A DNA stretch of 64,000 nt, from contig JAFDYQ010000019.1 in NCBI GenBank assembly GCA_018267365.1, positions 1-64,000 of the forward strand. Reading direction: 5' to 3'. Positions within the stretch are counted from its first letter, which is position 1; each line of letters opens with the position of its first letter. The notes below the pieces were generated by a model. That model ran no database searches. It was given only the letters and a program-made list of their open reading frames with translations, and was not told where the DNA came from. Origin of the DNA: Bacteroidota bacterium. Lineage in GTDB: Bacteria > Bacteroidota > Bacteroidia > Chitinophagales > LD1. Below are positions 63,179 through 64,000 of the stretch, piece after piece. A program made the translations under genes and the position numbers.

Positions 63179-64000
63179 ATGAGATCAAAACCGATAGCGA
63201 TCTACTGGATGCGGCGGGACCTGCGCCTGGAGGACAATGCAGCGCTCTATCACGCACTCCGAGCGAGCGAGCCGGTACTGCCCCTGTTTATCTTTGATAC
63301 CATGATCCTGGATAAACTACATGATAAAAAGGATAAGCGGGTGCAGTTTATCTACAATGAACTGAGAGCTATCACTACGGAGCTGCACAAGCATGGCTCA
63401 GACCTGGTAGTAAAGATCGGCCAGCCTATGGACATATGGAAGGAGCTGATCTCCGAATACAATGTAGCAGCAGTATACACAAATGAAGACTACGAGCCAT
63501 ATGCGCGCGAGCGTGATGGCAGGGTAGGGGAGATGCTATCCGGGCATAACATAGCTTTCAATACCTACAAGGACCAGGTGATCTTTGATAAGGCGGAGGT
63601 GGCTAAAGCCGGTGGACAGCCATATACGGTATACACCCCCTACAGCAAACGCTGGAAAGAAAGGCTCACCCCCTTTTTTTATAAATCCTACCCTGTCTCA
63701 AAGTATCTTCATAATCTGTCGAAGGTGTCTGAGCACTTTCATTTTCCTACACTTGAGAGTATTGGTTTTGAGCGGGTGGAGTTTGAGTATCCGCCACGTG
63801 TGGCTAAGGCTGAGATCGTAAATAGATATGATCGGCAGCGGGACTATCCTGCCATAGAAGGTACTACACACCTTGGTCTGCACCTCCGTTTTGGTACGCT
63901 GAGTATCCGGAAGCTGCTGGTCTATGCGCTGAAGCATAACCAGACCTTTGTAGGTGAGCTGATCTGGCGTGATTTCTTTCAGCAGATACTGTGGCATTTT
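63179..64000 (+). CDS. deoxyribodipyrimidine photolyase / cryptochrome, 5' part
   Basis: 274 codons without a stop before the window edge. N-terminal Rossmann domain: IYWMRRDLRLEDNAALYHALR, VLPLFIFDTMIL, KRVQFIYNELRAI, VAAVYTNEDYEPYARERDG. Then a linker and the start of the FAD domain (LGLHLRFGTLSIRKL; ELIWRDFFQQILWHF). These match class I CPD photolyases; the C-terminal half is outside the window, so photolyase and cryptochrome cannot be separated. It follows the aminotransferase by 8 bases and may share its transcript. Confidence 0.93.
   Translation, partial: MRSKPIAIYWMRRDLRLEDNAALYHALRASEPVLPLFIFDTMILDKLHDKKDKRVQFIYNELRAITTELHKHGSDLVVKIGQPMDIWKELISEYNVAAVYTNEDYEPYARERDGRVGEMLSGHNIAFNTYKDQVIFDKAEVAKAGGQPYTVYTPYSKRWKERLTPFFYKSYPVSKYLHNLSKVSEHFHFPTLESIGFERVEFEYPPRVAKAEIVNRYDRQRDYPAIEGTTHLGLHLRFGTLSIRKLLVYALKHNQTFVGELIWRDFFQQILWHF

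Overview
The window is chromosomal DNA of a Bacteroidota bacterium, most likely Chitinophagales/Chitinophagaceae at roughly half G+C. Evidence: type IX secretion (T9SS) sorting domains of both the short type A and the longer gliding-motility type B (CHU_C) class; a PorP/SprF-like outer-membrane protein; KAS/ACP genes of the flexirubin/aryl-polyene kind; DUF1573 and DUF4296 lipoproteins; and Bacteroidota promoters (TTTG or TTG, 19-21 bases, then TAnnTTTG). Several genes have the -7 box only 4-8 bases before the start codon, which suggests leaderless mRNAs.

Layout. 1-7.7 kb: a secreted SGNH-like hydrolase with a T9SS tail, then leftward pnp, rpsO, a YXWG-rich lipoprotein, and a DUF1573-yajC pair. 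7.8-14.3 kb: FkbM methyltransferase, FMN reductase, acyl-CoA dehydrogenase, two paralogous small secreted proteins flanking a secreted helical protein, and a SCO/DUF420 pair linked to cytochrome oxidase assembly. 14.3-19.2 kb: ruvB and a leftward lipoprotein / envelope protein / M48 metalloprotease run. 19.4-31.6 kb: a PhoD-like phosphatase, two tandem ~1,085-residue PKD/CHU_C adhesin-like proteins, PorP/SprF, an NtrC-type regulator, and an ECF sigma/anti-sigma pair. 32-39 kb: an MsrB-fold protein without catalytic cysteines, YggS, DUF4296, a second ECF sigma overlapping a GT2 glycosyltransferase, truncated globin, tgt and an LptF/G permease.

39-46 kb: a T9SS cargo protein and then a compact KAS/ACP locus: a half-length KAS-like protein, an acyl carrier protein, an AT-rich lipoprotein, a complete ketosynthase, a GT39-like membrane enzyme, and a Cys-less ketosynthase resembling a chain-length factor. 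I consider this the most interesting region. 45.9-48.1 kb: hpf, then tRNA-Thr(TGT), tRNA-Tyr(GTA), tRNA-Gly(TCC), tRNA-Thr(GGT) and tuf in one apparent operon.

48-64 kb: thioesterase, DinB-like protein, two further large polytopic membrane proteins of possible GT-C type, clpB, an O-methyltransferase-like enzyme, a PorT-like barrel, a 3-oxoacid CoA-transferase whose two subunit genes are separated by an unknown gene, a class IV aminotransferase and a photolyase cut by the right edge. I see no CRISPR array, rRNA, prophage or transposase. The mobile-looking DNA is limited to small dispersed palindromic repeats and a few AT-richer orphan genes.
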